A DNA stretch of 64,000 nt from Azospirillaceae bacterium (GTDB lineage Bacteria > Pseudomonadota > Alphaproteobacteria > Azospirillales > Azospirillaceae), in contig DASQNC010000044.1 of assembly GCA_035645145.1 (NCBI GenBank), positions 62,001 through 126,000 on the forward strand, read 5' to 3'. Both the position numbers and the translations under genes were made by a program. The stretch's first letter is position 1, and each line of letters starts with the position of its first letter. The notes under the pieces were generated by a model. The model made no database searches, had not been told where the DNA came from, and was given only the letters and a program-made list of their open reading frames with translations. Below are positions 8,580 through 17,250 of the stretch, in pieces.

Positions 8580-8987
8580 CTACAGCGGCGCGTGCCGTGC
8601 CTGCGAACCGCGTTCGATGGCGGCGGCGATCAGCCGGTCGATGCCCAGTCCGTCCCGGATCAGTTCCAGGAACCGCAACTCCTCGCGCGTTGCCCTGGGA
8701 TCGGCAAGCACGATGTCGCACGCCAGCGCGTACGCCGTCTCGCTGAGCCTTTCGGGAAGCGCGCTGCGGATCCGGCTGATCACCGTCTTCAGGCCATCGG
8801 CATCGGCGAGGATTTCGCGGCATTCCCGGGCGATTGCCGGAAGCTGGTCCACATCGAAGCCCCGGAAGACCTGAAGCTGGCGGGCGTTCTCGCCGATCGT
8901 CCGCATTTCCGCGTCCGTCATGTTCCCGTCGGCAGCCGACACGAGAACCATGGTCCAGATCAGGGCGCGGTGGGCATCGACGATCAT
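8580..8987 (-). CDS. TerB-family (tellurite resistance protein B-like) protein
   Basis: The 135-residue all-helical protein matches the TerB-like fold. Its N-terminus ALIWTMVLVSAADGNMTDAE carries the typical acidic metal-binding loop (ADG.MTDAE), with a second helical half around YALACDIVLADPRATREE. TerB-like domains bind divalent metal and occur widely outside tellurite operons; no other ter gene is nearby, so a tellurite role is not implied. It is cytoplasmic, stands alone, and is divergent from the AEC permease over 148 bp. Confidence 0.85.
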   Translation of the reverse strand: MIVDAHRALIWTMVLVSAADGNMTDAEMRTIGENARQLQVFRGFDVDQLPAIARECREILADADGLKTVISRIRSALPERLSETAYALACDIVLADPRATREELRFLELIRDGLGIDRLIAAAIERGSQARHAPL

Positions 8988-9135
8988 CGGGCAGGCTCCA
9001 ATAGGACGGCGGGCGGAGTTGTGTGCCGGGGGCGGACGCCGGGGTCAAGCACCCGTTCGGCGGGAAAACACCCGACGGACGGGATCGGGGCCGCGCTCGA
9101 CAGGTCCGGGCGACGTCCTTAATGTCGCGCCCTCC

Positions 9136-10071
9136 ATGTCGATCGTCCTCAACGTCGTCCTCCCGGTCTTCGGGATCATCCTGGCCGGGGTCGTGATGGG
9201 CCGCACCCGCCTGCTGGGCGACGGGGCATCGGACGCGCTCAACCGCTTCGTCTACTGGGCCGCCCTTCCACCCGTCGTGTTCCTGGGGACCGCGCGCACC
9301 CCCATCGTCGAATTCCTGAACTGGCCGTTCCTGGGCACCTTCGTGGGCGGCATGCTGGCCGTCTACGCCATGGCCGCCGTGTCCGCGGCGGTGCTGCACC
9401 GCAGCCGCCCGGACGTGGCGAGCCTACAGGCGCTGAACGCCTGCTTCTCGAACACCGGCTACATGGGGATTCCCCTGTTCCTGGCGGCCTTCGGCCCCGA
9501 CCGCATCGCCCCCGCCATCCTGGCGACGGTCATGATGAGCACCCTCATGGTCGGACTGGCGGTCGTCGTGCTCGAACTGGTGGGCAGCACCGGCAAGGGT
9601 GCGATTCGGGCCCTGGCCGGTGTGGCGGCCGCGCTGGCCCGCAATCCGCTGGTGGTCCTGCCCGTCCTGGGCCTGGCCCTGTCCGCCGCCGAAATTCCGC
9701 TTCCCACCGCGCTGGTCACCTTCTGCCAGCTTTTGGGCAGCGCCGCCGGGCCATGCGCCCTGTTCGCGATCGGCTTGTTCCTGGCTGGCCGCCCGCTTTC
9801 GGGACAGGTGGGCGAAGTCGGCTGGATCACGGTCCTGAAGCTGGTGGTGCAACCGGTCCTCACCTGGGTGCTGGGCCGGCACGTGTTCGGTTTGGCCGCC
9901 GATTGGCTGGCCGCCGCGGTGGTGCTGGCCGCCCTGCCGACCGGCAGCCTGACGTTCGTGGTCGCGCAGCAGTACCGGATCTATGTCGAGCGGACCTCGA
10001 CCGTGATCCTGGTCACGACCATCCTGTCGGTCGTCACCTTGTCCGTCGTCCTGGCCCTGTTCCCGCCATGA
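9136..10071 (+). CDS. AEC (auxin efflux carrier) family permease
   Basis: The 311-residue membrane protein has about ten hydrophobic segments in two halves, a pattern typical of the AEC/PIN-like superfamily (VVLPVFGIILAGVVMGR at the start, ALNACFSNTGYMGIPLFLAAFGP in the middle, LPTGSLTFVVAQQY near the end). Bacterial members export or import small organic acids such as malate or malonate; the substrate here is unknown. The ATG at 9136 gives the standard N-terminal helix; the open frame further left is not coding. Confidence 0.9.
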   Translation: MSIVLNVVLPVFGIILAGVVMGRTRLLGDGASDALNRFVYWAALPPVVFLGTARTPIVEFLNWPFLGTFVGGMLAVYAMAAVSAAVLHRSRPDVASLQALNACFSNTGYMGIPLFLAAFGPDRIAPAILATVMMSTLMVGLAVVVLELVGSTGKGAIRALAGVAAALARNPLVVLPVLGLALSAAEIPLPTALVTFCQLLGSAAGPCALFAIGLFLAGRPLSGQVGEVGWITVLKLVVQPVLTWVLGRHVFGLAADWLAAAVVLAALPTGSLTFVVAQQYRIYVERTSTVILVTTILSVVTLSVVLALFPP

Positions 10072-10297
10072 CCGCCGCCGCACCGTCGGCGCTCCTCGGC
10101 AGGCCACCCGCCCGACGCACCATCGACGCGTTGCGCAGCGTGCGGTGGCACAGCTCGCACGGCAGCCACTCGCCGCGCTTGCCACCGGGCAGGTGTTCGG
10201 GGCACTGCGCCCGCACCGGCCGGATCGCCGCGACGGTTGCCATCGCAGCGAGGGCGAAACCGCCCCCTGCCCCGTAAAGCCGCCTTTCGGGTTCCAA
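10034..10297 (-). CDS. Possible small exported cysteine-containing protein
   Basis: This is an 87-residue reading frame with a plausible export signal: a basic start (EPERR), a hydrophobic stretch GGFALAAMATVAA, and a possible cleavage site VRA-Q. The short mature part contains CPEHLPGG and LPCELCHRTL, which includes a CxxCH sequence. Third codon positions are strongly G/C biased between about 10090 and 10270, as in neighbouring genes. A TTG start would lie one base after the helicase stop, suggesting coupling. The 3' end overlaps the convergent AEC gene by 38 bases. No family is recognised; without homologues this could be spurious. Confidence 0.35.
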   Translation of the reverse strand: MEPERRLYGAGGGFALAAMATVAAIRPVRAQCPEHLPGGKRGEWLPCELCHRTLRNASMVRRAGGLPRSADGAAAVMAGTGPGRRTR

Positions 10298-10298
10298 A

Positions 10299-13241
10299 TC
10301 AGCCGGGGAGCGGAATCCCCCCTTCAAGGGCGGTGGGATCGAGGAAGCTGCGCGTGGCCCGCACCGCCTCGGCCAACCCCACCCGCTCGATCGCCACGCC
10401 TTCGGGGAAGGCGCCGCCCAGACGGCTCGGCATCATCGGGTCCAGCAGGACGAAAACGCCCATGTCGTCGGACCGCCGGACCAAGCGGCCGAAGGCCTGC
10501 CGCAGCCGCAGGCGGGTGATCATGTCGTCGTAGCGCCTCCGCCCGAACGCCTCGCGCCGGGCACGGTGCAGGATGTCGGGCCGCGGCCAGGGCACGCGGT
10601 CGAACACGATCAGCCGCAGCGAGCGGCCGGGCACGTCCACCCCGTCGCGCACCGCGTCCGTGCCCAGAAGGCAGGCGTTCTCCTCGGCCCGGAAGATGTC
10701 CACCAGCGTCGCCACGTCCAGCCCGTCCAGGTGCTGGGCCAGCAACGGGATGCCCACCTCGTCCAGGCGGGCCGCGATCCGTTCGTGCACGGCCTTCAGG
10801 CGGCTGACCGCGGTGAACAGGCCGAGGCCCCCCCCTCCGGCGGCCAGGAACAGCTCGCGGTAGGCGGCGGCCACCTGGTCCAGGTCGTCCTTGCGCACGT
10901 CGTTCACCACGAAGACGCGGGTGCGCGACGTGTAGTCGAAGGGCGACGGAACCGCCACCCGCATGGCCCGCACCGGCAGGTGCACGGCGCCGGTGCGGAC
11001 CTCGGCCGTGCGCCAATCCTGCTCCACTTCGCCGGTCCCGTCGGTCAGCGTGGCCGACGTCACCAGCATGCCGTGCGCCTGCGCCCCCACGGTCGAGGCG
11101 AAGGGCTGCATCGGATCGACCCAGTGCCGGTACATGCCGACGTCCACGTCGCGGCCGTCCTGCCGCTCGATCCCGAACCAATCCACCACATAGCCGGGGG
11201 TCTCCGCCGTCAACGACCCCAGCATGCCCCGCCAGCCGGCCAGCACCATCTCGCCACGCAGCCGCATCCCGCGGCACACCGCCTCGATCCGGCGCCGGGT
11301 TTCGCTGTCCAGTTCGGCCGCCGCATCGTCCAGGCGGGCCGCCAGACGGCGGCCCAGGGCCTGCAACGGCTCCAGGATGCGGGCGAACGCCGCGTCGAGG
11401 GCGGCGGCGGCCTCCAGCACCTCGTCCAGCGGCGGCTTGGCCTCGGTTTCCAGGCTGTACGGGCTGTCGGGCCCCTGCGCGCGGGCCAGCACCTGCGTCC
11501 GCACCCCGGCCAGGAACTCCTCGCACGGGCCGTGGGGGCCCAGCAGCGGATCCGCCGTGGCCACCCGCTGCTGCCAGCCGTCGCCCGGCAGCACGCGCGC
11601 CGACAGCACGACGTCCTCCAGCAGGGCGAGCGCCTCGTCGTCGTCGGCCACCAGATCCTCGACCCGGCGCTTCAGCCCCCGCGCGCGGCCGGACCGCCCC
11701 TCGGCGCCCAGAAGCCAGCGGCGGAGCTCCGCCGCCTCCAGTCCGGTGAGATGGGCGGAAAAGGCGTTGTCGGCCGCATCGAAGAGGTGGTGTCCCTCGT
11801 CGAACACATAGCGGGTCGGCAGCCGCCCGTCGTCCTCGCCCCCGCCCAGCGCCGCCTGCACCATCACAAGGGCGTGGTTCGCGATGACGATGCGGGCGCG
11901 CCGGGCCCGGCGGACGCTGCGTTCGATGAAGCAGCGGTCGTAATGCGGGCAGGCACTGTGGATGCACTCGCCCCGGCGGTCCGCCAGGCCCAGTGTCCGA
12001 CCGCGGCCCAACAGGTCCACCAGCCAGCCCGGGAAGTCCCCGCCCTGCATGTCGCCGTCGCGGGTGGCCGCCGCCCAGCGCGCGACCAGGCCCAGCGCGG
12101 TGGCGTACTGGGGTGCGGTCTGCGCCAGCCGCACCGCATCCTCGAAATTCAGCAGGCACAGGTAGTTCTCGCGCCCCTTGCGCACCACCACGTGCCGTTC
12201 CTTGACGACGGGATCCGGATACAGCCGGTCGAGTTCGCCATCGATCTGGTGCTGGAGGTTGCGCGTGTACGTGGAGACCCAGACGGCGCCGCCGTTCTTC
12301 TCGGCCCACAGGGTGGCCGGGGCCAAATAGCCCAAGGTTTTGCCCACGCCCGTCCCGGCCTCGGCCAGGACCAGGTTCGGGGTCCCGGGGGCGTTGCGCG
12401 GGACGAAGGCGGCGCTTGCGGCGCTGGCGTAGTCCGCCTGCTGGGGCCGGGGCTCCGCCCGCTTGCCGGGGACGTGGGCACCGACGAGGTCGGCAAGCCG
12501 CCGGCGGGACTCGTTGGGCCCGACCGGGACTTGGCCGGGCGGTGGTTCGGGCGCGTGCTCCGACCACTCCGGCAGCCGCTCCCACACGTGCAGAGCACCG
12601 CGCGGCCGGGCCGTGGGGCCGTCCGGGGCGCCGAGGGCCGCCAGCACCATCGGTGCCCACGGCCAACCGGGGATGGCCGGGGCGGGGATGGCCGGGGCGG
12701 GGATGGCCGGGGCGATCCCGGACTCCGGATGCGGCGCACCCAGGCCACGGCCCATCACCCAGGCGATGGCGACGGGATCGGATTTCTCCTCCGGTGCCGG
12801 GGCCGCAAGATCGGCCAGAAGCCGCTCGGCCGCCTCGACCAGGACCGTGGCGGCCGACTCCAGGTCCGCCGGGGGAACGAGGCCCAGCGCGTCGGCGAGG
12901 CCCCGGGGGGTTGGAACGCAGAATCGGGCGGGATGGACGAAGGCGAACAGCTCCAGCACATCCCAGGCGCGCAGGGTTTCGCGCTCCAGCCCTAAGCGGC
13001 GCGCCACGGCACGGGCGTGGCAGACGATGGCCCCCCGCCGGGCGACCACCTCGGCGGCCGTGTCCAGATCCAGCGTTTCGAGCTCGCCGTCGGGATGGAA
13101 CAGGACCGCACGCCGGGTCGCCAGGACCAGCGCGGGCGCATCGGGCAGCACCAGCCGCGGCGCGACGGGACGGTCGGCGAAGCGGTGGGCGGCGGACCGG
13201 GGAGCGCCGGGCTCGTGGATGGCGGGTGGGTGGACAGCCAT
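10299..13241 (-). CDS. DinG/Rad3-type ATP-dependent DNA helicase
   Basis: The 980-residue superfamily 2 helicase resembles the DinG/XPD group. It has Walker A AEAGTGVGKTLGYLAPA, a cysteine set fitting a 4Fe-4S cluster (CLLNF, ECIHSACPHYDRC), motif II DEGHHL, and C-terminal motifs DGVDVPGRSLRLIVFDRVPW and RLRQAFGRLVRRSDD. A nuclease-like or alphaproteobacteria-specific N-terminal region of about 300 residues precedes the helicase core. It probably unwinds damaged or structured DNA. The ATG at 13241 (MAVHPPAIHEP) is chosen over a longer frame. Residues about 177-191 contain a three-fold PAIPA repeat encoded by a 15-bp tandem repeat. Confidence 0.9.
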   Translation of the reverse strand: MAVHPPAIHEPGAPRSAAHRFADRPVAPRLVLPDAPALVLATRRAVLFHPDGELETLDLDTAAEVVARRGAIVCHARAVARRLGLERETLRAWDVLELFAFVHPARFCVPTPRGLADALGLVPPADLESAATVLVEAAERLLADLAAPAPEEKSDPVAIAWVMGRGLGAPHPESGIAPAIPAPAIPAPAIPGWPWAPMVLAALGAPDGPTARPRGALHVWERLPEWSEHAPEPPPGQVPVGPNESRRRLADLVGAHVPGKRAEPRPQQADYASAASAAFVPRNAPGTPNLVLAEAGTGVGKTLGYLAPATLWAEKNGGAVWVSTYTRNLQHQIDGELDRLYPDPVVKERHVVVRKGRENYLCLLNFEDAVRLAQTAPQYATALGLVARWAAATRDGDMQGGDFPGWLVDLLGRGRTLGLADRRGECIHSACPHYDRCFIERSVRRARRARIVIANHALVMVQAALGGGEDDGRLPTRYVFDEGHHLFDAADNAFSAHLTGLEAAELRRWLLGAEGRSGRARGLKRRVEDLVADDDEALALLEDVVLSARVLPGDGWQQRVATADPLLGPHGPCEEFLAGVRTQVLARAQGPDSPYSLETEAKPPLDEVLEAAAALDAAFARILEPLQALGRRLAARLDDAAAELDSETRRRIEAVCRGMRLRGEMVLAGWRGMLGSLTAETPGYVVDWFGIERQDGRDVDVGMYRHWVDPMQPFASTVGAQAHGMLVTSATLTDGTGEVEQDWRTAEVRTGAVHLPVRAMRVAVPSPFDYTSRTRVFVVNDVRKDDLDQVAAAYRELFLAAGGGGLGLFTAVSRLKAVHERIAARLDEVGIPLLAQHLDGLDVATLVDIFRAEENACLLGTDAVRDGVDVPGRSLRLIVFDRVPWPRPDILHRARREAFGRRRYDDMITRLRLRQAFGRLVRRSDDMGVFVLLDPMMPSRLGGAFPEGVAIERVGLAEAVRATRSFLDPTALEGGIPLPG
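12669..12713. repeat. Three tandem 15-bp repeats inside the helicase gene
   Basis: Three perfect copies of GGGGATGGCCGGGGC lie head to tail. On the coding (minus) strand they encode PAIPA units in a low-complexity linker. The unit is a multiple of three, so copy-number change would not break the frame. Confidence 0.9.
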
Positions 13242-13316
13242 GGTCCCGCCACTGTAGCCGGTCGCCAACCTGTACGGAACGCGAACAAGCGCCGCGAGCC
13301 CGCGGACGCCTGCCAA

Positions 13317-13396
13317 CCGTCAGGAAAGGCGGCCGTCAGGAAAGCGGGCCGTCAGGAAAGCGGGCCGTCAGGAAAGGCGGCCGTCAGGAAAGCGGG
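13317..13396. repeat. Five tandem 16-bp repeats at the 3' end of the HNH nuclease gene
   Basis: Five units run head to tail: CCGTCAGGAAAGCGGG three times and the variant CCGTCAGGAAAGGCGG twice, in the order variant, main, main, variant, main. Each unit contains TCA, a TGA stop on the minus strand. The nuclease stop (13384-13386) is the one in the last unit, so the array is a serial duplication of that gene's final codons and stop. Confidence 0.95.
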
Positions 13397-14223
13397 CGGC
13401 GCTCCGGGGCTTGGCCGGGCAGCGTCTGCCGGCACGCCTCCAGAATGTTGCCCACGGCAACCCGTTCGCTTTCGTCCATGGTCAACCCCCAGCGCGCCTT
13501 GATCAGCACCCAGTCCGCCACATAGGGGCAGCGGTGGGCGGGATTGGGGGGCAGCCACTCCTCCGGCCCTTTGGCCCCCTTCGAACGGTTCTGCTCCGCC
13601 GAGACGGCCCGCAGCGTGCGCCAGTCGGACAGGTCGTTGGCATAGGCGGTGCGGCGGTCGCGGTCCCACGCGTACCCGCCGCTCTGGTGCGCCTCCTCCA
13701 ACGGGACCATGTGGTCCACGTCGAGGTCCTCGGGGCTGGTGAAGACGTCGCCGGTGTACGGGTCGGGCCACCGGCCGGAGACGATGCGGCAGCGGTCCCG
13801 CGACCGCCGGGTCAGTTCGGCGGAGTCGCGGATCAACACCGCCTCGCGGACGTTCAGGCAGCCCTCCACGTCCTGCCAGTGGGGCCAGTCGCTGCGGTTG
13901 TAATCGGCATCCCGCTCGCGCGCGACCTTGATGCGGGCCAGCGCCGCATCCACGGCGGCGAAGTCGACCCGCTCGGCACCGGCGACGGGCGGGAGGGGCG
14001 GGCCGAACAGCTCGCTGTACACCCGCTGGATCAGCAGGCTCGCCTCGGTCGGGAGCCACCCGGCCCGATCCAGCGCGCTGCCGACCAGGACGAGGGCCAG
14101 GACGGCCAGCGTCGACAGGCGCGCGGCGCCGTTCAACCGGCCTCCGGTGCGGACCCGGCGGGATGGGCCGCCGTACCCCCGCCCCGGGGACCGGCCAGAA
14201 CGACGAGGACGTCTTGATGCCAT
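13384..14223 (-). CDS. HNH/DUF1524-like endonuclease with N-terminal membrane segment
   Basis: The 279-residue protein has a basic N-terminus and one hydrophobic segment (STLAVLALVLVGSAL, about 35-50), so it is exported or membrane anchored. The nuclease domain follows: LDVDHMVPLEEAHQSGG, RTAYANDLSDWRTLRAVS, QNRSKGAKGPEEWLPP and a final CPYVADWVLIKARWGL. This matches HNH proteins of the DUF1524/GmrSD C-terminal type, with DH as the catalytic pair. It could degrade DNA outside the cytoplasm; no cognate immunity or restriction partner is adjacent. Its stop lies in the last unit of a 16-bp repeat array. Confidence 0.85.
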   Translation of the reverse strand: MASRRPRRSGRSPGRGYGGPSRRVRTGGRLNGAARLSTLAVLALVLVGSALDRAGWLPTEASLLIQRVYSELFGPPLPPVAGAERVDFAAVDAALARIKVARERDADYNRSDWPHWQDVEGCLNVREAVLIRDSAELTRRSRDRCRIVSGRWPDPYTGDVFTSPEDLDVDHMVPLEEAHQSGGYAWDRDRRTAYANDLSDWRTLRAVSAEQNRSKGAKGPEEWLPPNPAHRCPYVADWVLIKARWGLTMDESERVAVGNILEACRQTLPGQAPERRPLS

Positions 14224-14282
14224 GCGGCCACCTTATCGACGACGTCATCCCAACCGGTCAACGCGCAGGACGGATGTTCGGC

Positions 14283-14921
14283 CTAGAAAATGGGAGGTTG
14301 CAGGCCTTCGGCGGCGATCACCGCCTGCACCGCCGGACGCGCGGCGATCCGCTCGGCATGCCTGGCGATCTGGGGACGCGACCGGGGCGGCCGCGGCAGG
14401 TTGCGCCCCCAGCGGGTGAGCATGAACAGTTGCAGGTCGGCGGGGGAGAACGTGTCGCCCAGCAGATAGGGGCCGTCACCCAATTCGGCCGCGACGCGGT
14501 CGAACACGCCCTCCATGCGCTCCGCCAGGGCCGCCTTCACCATCGGCCCGCCGTCCGGATCCTTGGTCACGCGCTCCGGCCGGACCATGTACACGAAGTC
14601 CACCTGGGGCGCGGTCGCCAGATAGAACATCCACTTGTACATATGCGCGCGCTTGGCCGACCCCGGCGGCGGTGCCAAACCCGACTCCGGATGCGCATCG
14701 CACAAATGCAGGACGATGGCGCCGCTTTCGTACAGAACGCCGCCGTCACCGTCCACCAGTGCCGGCACCCGGCCATGCGGGTTCAACTTCAGGTATTCGG
14801 GATCCCAGTGCTCGCCCTTCGCCAGGTCCACGCGGCGCAGCTCGAACGGCACGGCGAGTTCGCGCAGCACCATGTGCGGCAGCATGCTGGTTGCGCCGGG
14901 CATGTAGTAAAGCGTGTACAT
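14283..14921 (-). CDS. Glutathione S-transferase family protein
   Basis: The 212-residue protein has a thioredoxin-like N-terminal half ([38 protein letters not shown]) and an all-helical C-terminal half, the layout of cytosolic GSTs. ATSM sits where the active-site Ser/Cys is usually found. It may conjugate glutathione to electrophiles or reduce peroxides; the substrate is unknown. GGGAGG lies just upstream of the ATG at 14921, which rules out the longer in-frame open region. It is divergent from lysK. Confidence 0.9.
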   Translation of the reverse strand: MYTLYYMPGATSMLPHMVLRELAVPFELRRVDLAKGEHWDPEYLKLNPHGRVPALVDGDGGVLYESGAIVLHLCDAHPESGLAPPPGSAKRAHMYKWMFYLATAPQVDFVYMVRPERVTKDPDGGPMVKAALAERMEGVFDRVAAELGDGPYLLGDTFSPADLQLFMLTRWGRNLPRPPRSRPQIARHAERIAARPAVQAVIAAEGLQPPIF

Positions 14922-15025
14922 GGGCCTCCCTCCCCTGGGGGTGCGTCTGGTTGAATGGCACACCCCATAACAAACGAGAGGTTGGGCGGCCACCCGTATC
15001 GGTGCCCGCGGCCACCGGCCTCCGG

Positions 15026-15054
15026 TTGACGCTGCCCCGGTCGGGCCGTAACGT
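15026..15054 (+). promoter_or_regulatory. Probable sigma-70 promoter of lysK
   Basis: TTGACG and TAACGT are separated by exactly 17 bp. The predicted start of transcription near 15061 leaves a short leader that includes the Shine-Dalgarno AAGGAGGA of lysK. Confidence 0.65.
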
Positions 15055-15082
15055 CCGCGGCCTTCGAAGGAGGATCCGAGAG

Positions 15083-16672
15083 ATGACGAGCGAGCGGGAA
15101 CTGGCGCTCCAGGCGAAGGCATGGCCGTTCGAGGAGGCGCGCAAGCTGGTGGCGCGCTTTGCCAAAGCGCCGCCCGCCAAGGGCTATGTCCTGTTCGAGA
15201 CCGGCTACGGCCCCTCGGGCCTGCCGCACATCGGCACCTTCGGCGAAGTGGCGCGCACCACCATGGTCCGCCAGGCGTTCCAGCGCATGTCGGACCTGCC
15301 GACCCGGCTGTTCGCCTTCTCCGACGACATGGACGGGTTGCGCAAGGTCCCGGACAACATCCCCAACCCGGACATGGTGCGCCAGCACCTGGGCAAGCCG
15401 CTGACCAAGGTGCCCGACCCGTTCGGCACCCATGAAAGCTTCGGCCACCACAACAATGCGCGCCTGCGCGCCTTCCTGGACCAGTTCGGTTTCGACTACG
15501 AGTTCCAGTCGGCGACCGACTGGTACACGTCCGGCCGCTTCGACCCCGTGCTGCGGCGGGTGCTGGAGCGCTACGACGAGGTGATGGCGGTGATGCTGCC
15601 GACCCTCGGGGCGGAGCGCCAGCAGACCTACAGCCCGTTCCTGCCGGTGTCGCCGAAGACGGGCCGGGTGCTGCAGGTGCCGATCCTGGAGCGCGACGTC
15701 GATGCCGGCACCATCGTCTTCGAGGACGAGGACGGCACCAAGGTCGAGGTGCCGGTCACGGGCGGCCACTGCAAGCTGCAATGGAAGCCGGACTGGGGCA
15801 TGCGCTGGGCGGCGCTGGGTGTGGACTACGAGATGTCGGGCAAGGACCTGATCCCGTCGGTCGATCTCGCGTCCAAGATCTGCCGGATCCTCGGCTGCCA
15901 GCCACCCGAAGGGTTCAACTACGAACTGTTCCTGGACGAGGACGGCCAGAAGATCTCCAAGTCCAAGGGCAACGGCCTGACCATGGAGGACTGGCTGCGC
16001 TACGGCCCGCCGGACAGTCTGGCGCTGTACATGTTCCAGAAGCCGCGGGCGGCCAAGCGGCTGTTCTTCGACGTGATCCCGCGCGCGGTGGACGAGTACC
16101 TGACCTTCGCGGAGAAGTTCCCGCAGGAGGCCGAGGACAAGCGCCTGGAAAACCCGGTCTGGCACATCCACAACGGCCGGCTGCCGAACAGCCTGGGCCA
16201 GCGGGACGGGCTGACCTACGGGATCCTTCTGAACCTGGCCGGGGTCGCGGCCGCCGAGACCAAGCAGGCCATGTGGGGCTTCATCACCCGGTACGCGCCG
16301 GGCCTGACGCCGGAAACGGCCCCCTATCTGGACCGGCTGGTGGGCTATGCCCTGAACTACTACCAGGACTTCGTGAAACCCGCGAAGACCTACCGGGCGC
16401 CCACCGACATGGAACGGGCGGCGCTGGAGGAGCTGTCGGCCGAGCTGTCGAAGATGCCGGACGCCGACGCCGAGACCCTGCAAACCCTGGTCTACGAGAT
16501 CGGCAAGCGCCACCCGTTCCCCGAACTGCGGGCGTGGTTCCAGTCGCTGTACGAGACGCTTCTGGGCCAGTCGACCGGGCCGCGCATGGGCTCGTTCATC
16601 GCCCTGTACGGGGTCGGGGAGACGCGGGCCCTGATCACACGGGCGCTGGCGGGTGAGTTGGCGGCGGCCTAG
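15083..16672 (+). CDS. lysK: Class I lysyl-tRNA synthetase
   Basis: The 529-residue enzyme is the archaeal-type class I LysRS used by most alphaproteobacteria instead of the class II enzyme. It charges tRNA-Lys with lysine in the cytoplasm. The class I signatures are visible: the HIGH-like HIGT near residues 49-52 ([13 protein letters not shown]) and the KMSKS-like KISKSKGN near 290-297. Length is normal. The ATG at 15083 has an ideal AAGGAGGA eight bases upstream and a good promoter before that. A long palindrome follows the stop. Confidence 0.97.
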   Translation: MTSERELALQAKAWPFEEARKLVARFAKAPPAKGYVLFETGYGPSGLPHIGTFGEVARTTMVRQAFQRMSDLPTRLFAFSDDMDGLRKVPDNIPNPDMVRQHLGKPLTKVPDPFGTHESFGHHNNARLRAFLDQFGFDYEFQSATDWYTSGRFDPVLRRVLERYDEVMAVMLPTLGAERQQTYSPFLPVSPKTGRVLQVPILERDVDAGTIVFEDEDGTKVEVPVTGGHCKLQWKPDWGMRWAALGVDYEMSGKDLIPSVDLASKICRILGCQPPEGFNYELFLDEDGQKISKSKGNGLTMEDWLRYGPPDSLALYMFQKPRAAKRLFFDVIPRAVDEYLTFAEKFPQEAEDKRLENPVWHIHNGRLPNSLGQRDGLTYGILLNLAGVAAAETKQAMWGFITRYAPGLTPETAPYLDRLVGYALNYYQDFVKPAKTYRAPTDMERAALEELSAELSKMPDADAETLQTLVYEIGKRHPFPELRAWFQSLYETLLGQSTGPRMGSFIALYGVGETRALITRALAGELAAA

Positions 16673-16699
16673 AGCACGGCTCGATCCGCTTGTTTGATT

Positions 16700-16743
16700 G
16701 AGACAGTCCCACTCAGGTGGAACCGCCTGAGTGGGACTGTCTC
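16700..16743. terminator. 18-bp perfect palindrome between convergent genes
   Basis: The arms at 16700-16717 and 16726-16743 (GAGACAGTCCCACTCAGG and its complement) pair perfectly around an 8-base loop. The element lies between lysK and a convergent gene, so it can end transcription from both sides. It has no T-run, and its length and the flanking GATCCGCTTGTTTGATT suggest it may also be a copy of a dispersed palindromic repeat. Confidence 0.7.
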
Positions 16744-16767
16744 TAGGGCCGCCGCTCCTTGGGGCCG

Positions 16768-17139
16768 TCAGCCGACCACGCGCATCAGCAGGAAGGCCAC
16801 CGCCGCCGCCATCGCGGCGAGGTCGAAGCCGTTGGGGAACTGGCCCCAGAACACCGCCGGGTCCAGGCGCGGGAACCATTCCTCGTCGCCCAACAGGTCG
16901 TCGCTGTCGGTGATCTGCGCCAGACCGCGGGCGAATTCCACCGCGGCCAGGCAGACGTAGCAGAACTTGATGCAGTCCACGAACAGGCTGTGGACGCCGC
17001 CCATGGCGACGACAAGCTCCGGATCCGCGGTGAGCCAGACGCCGAGCCCCGCGGCCAAGCCGGCGAGACCGGGCGGAACGAGCGCCACCGCAAGGCGGCG
17101 AAGGTCGATGGGGTGGTGGGTGTGGCTGGGCGTTCGCAT
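16768..17139 (-). CDS. Small uncharacterised membrane protein
   Basis: This 123-residue product of unknown function has an N-terminal hydrophobic helix (LAVALVPPGLAGLAAGLGVW), a central helix with two cysteines (DCIKFCYVCLAAVEFARG), an acidic stretch (ITDSDDLLGDEEW) and a final helix (AAMAAAVAFLLMRVVG). The ATG at 17139 (MRTPSHTHH) fits a short cytoplasmic start better than a longer in-frame option. It shares the palindrome at 16700-16743 with lysK as its downstream boundary. Confidence 0.65.
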   Translation of the reverse strand: MRTPSHTHHPIDLRRLAVALVPPGLAGLAAGLGVWLTADPELVVAMGGVHSLFVDCIKFCYVCLAAVEFARGLAQITDSDDLLGDEEWFPRLDPAVFWGQFPNGFDLAAMAAAVAFLLMRVVG

Positions 17140-17250
17140 GCCCCCAGATGCCGCCACCCCGGTTAATGCTTGGTTGCCCGGGCTGAGACCATTCGTGGCC
17201 GAAGCATGTCCGGGCGGGCAGGACGACACTGGACCAAACGGCGGGCTGCC

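Noticed and set aside
10566-12995. An 809-codon open frame on the plus strand
   Set aside because: It is antisense to the helicase gene, which has full helicase motifs on the other strand.
13317-13396. CRISPR array
   Set aside because: The 16-bp units are directly abutting with no spacers, and no cas genes are present.
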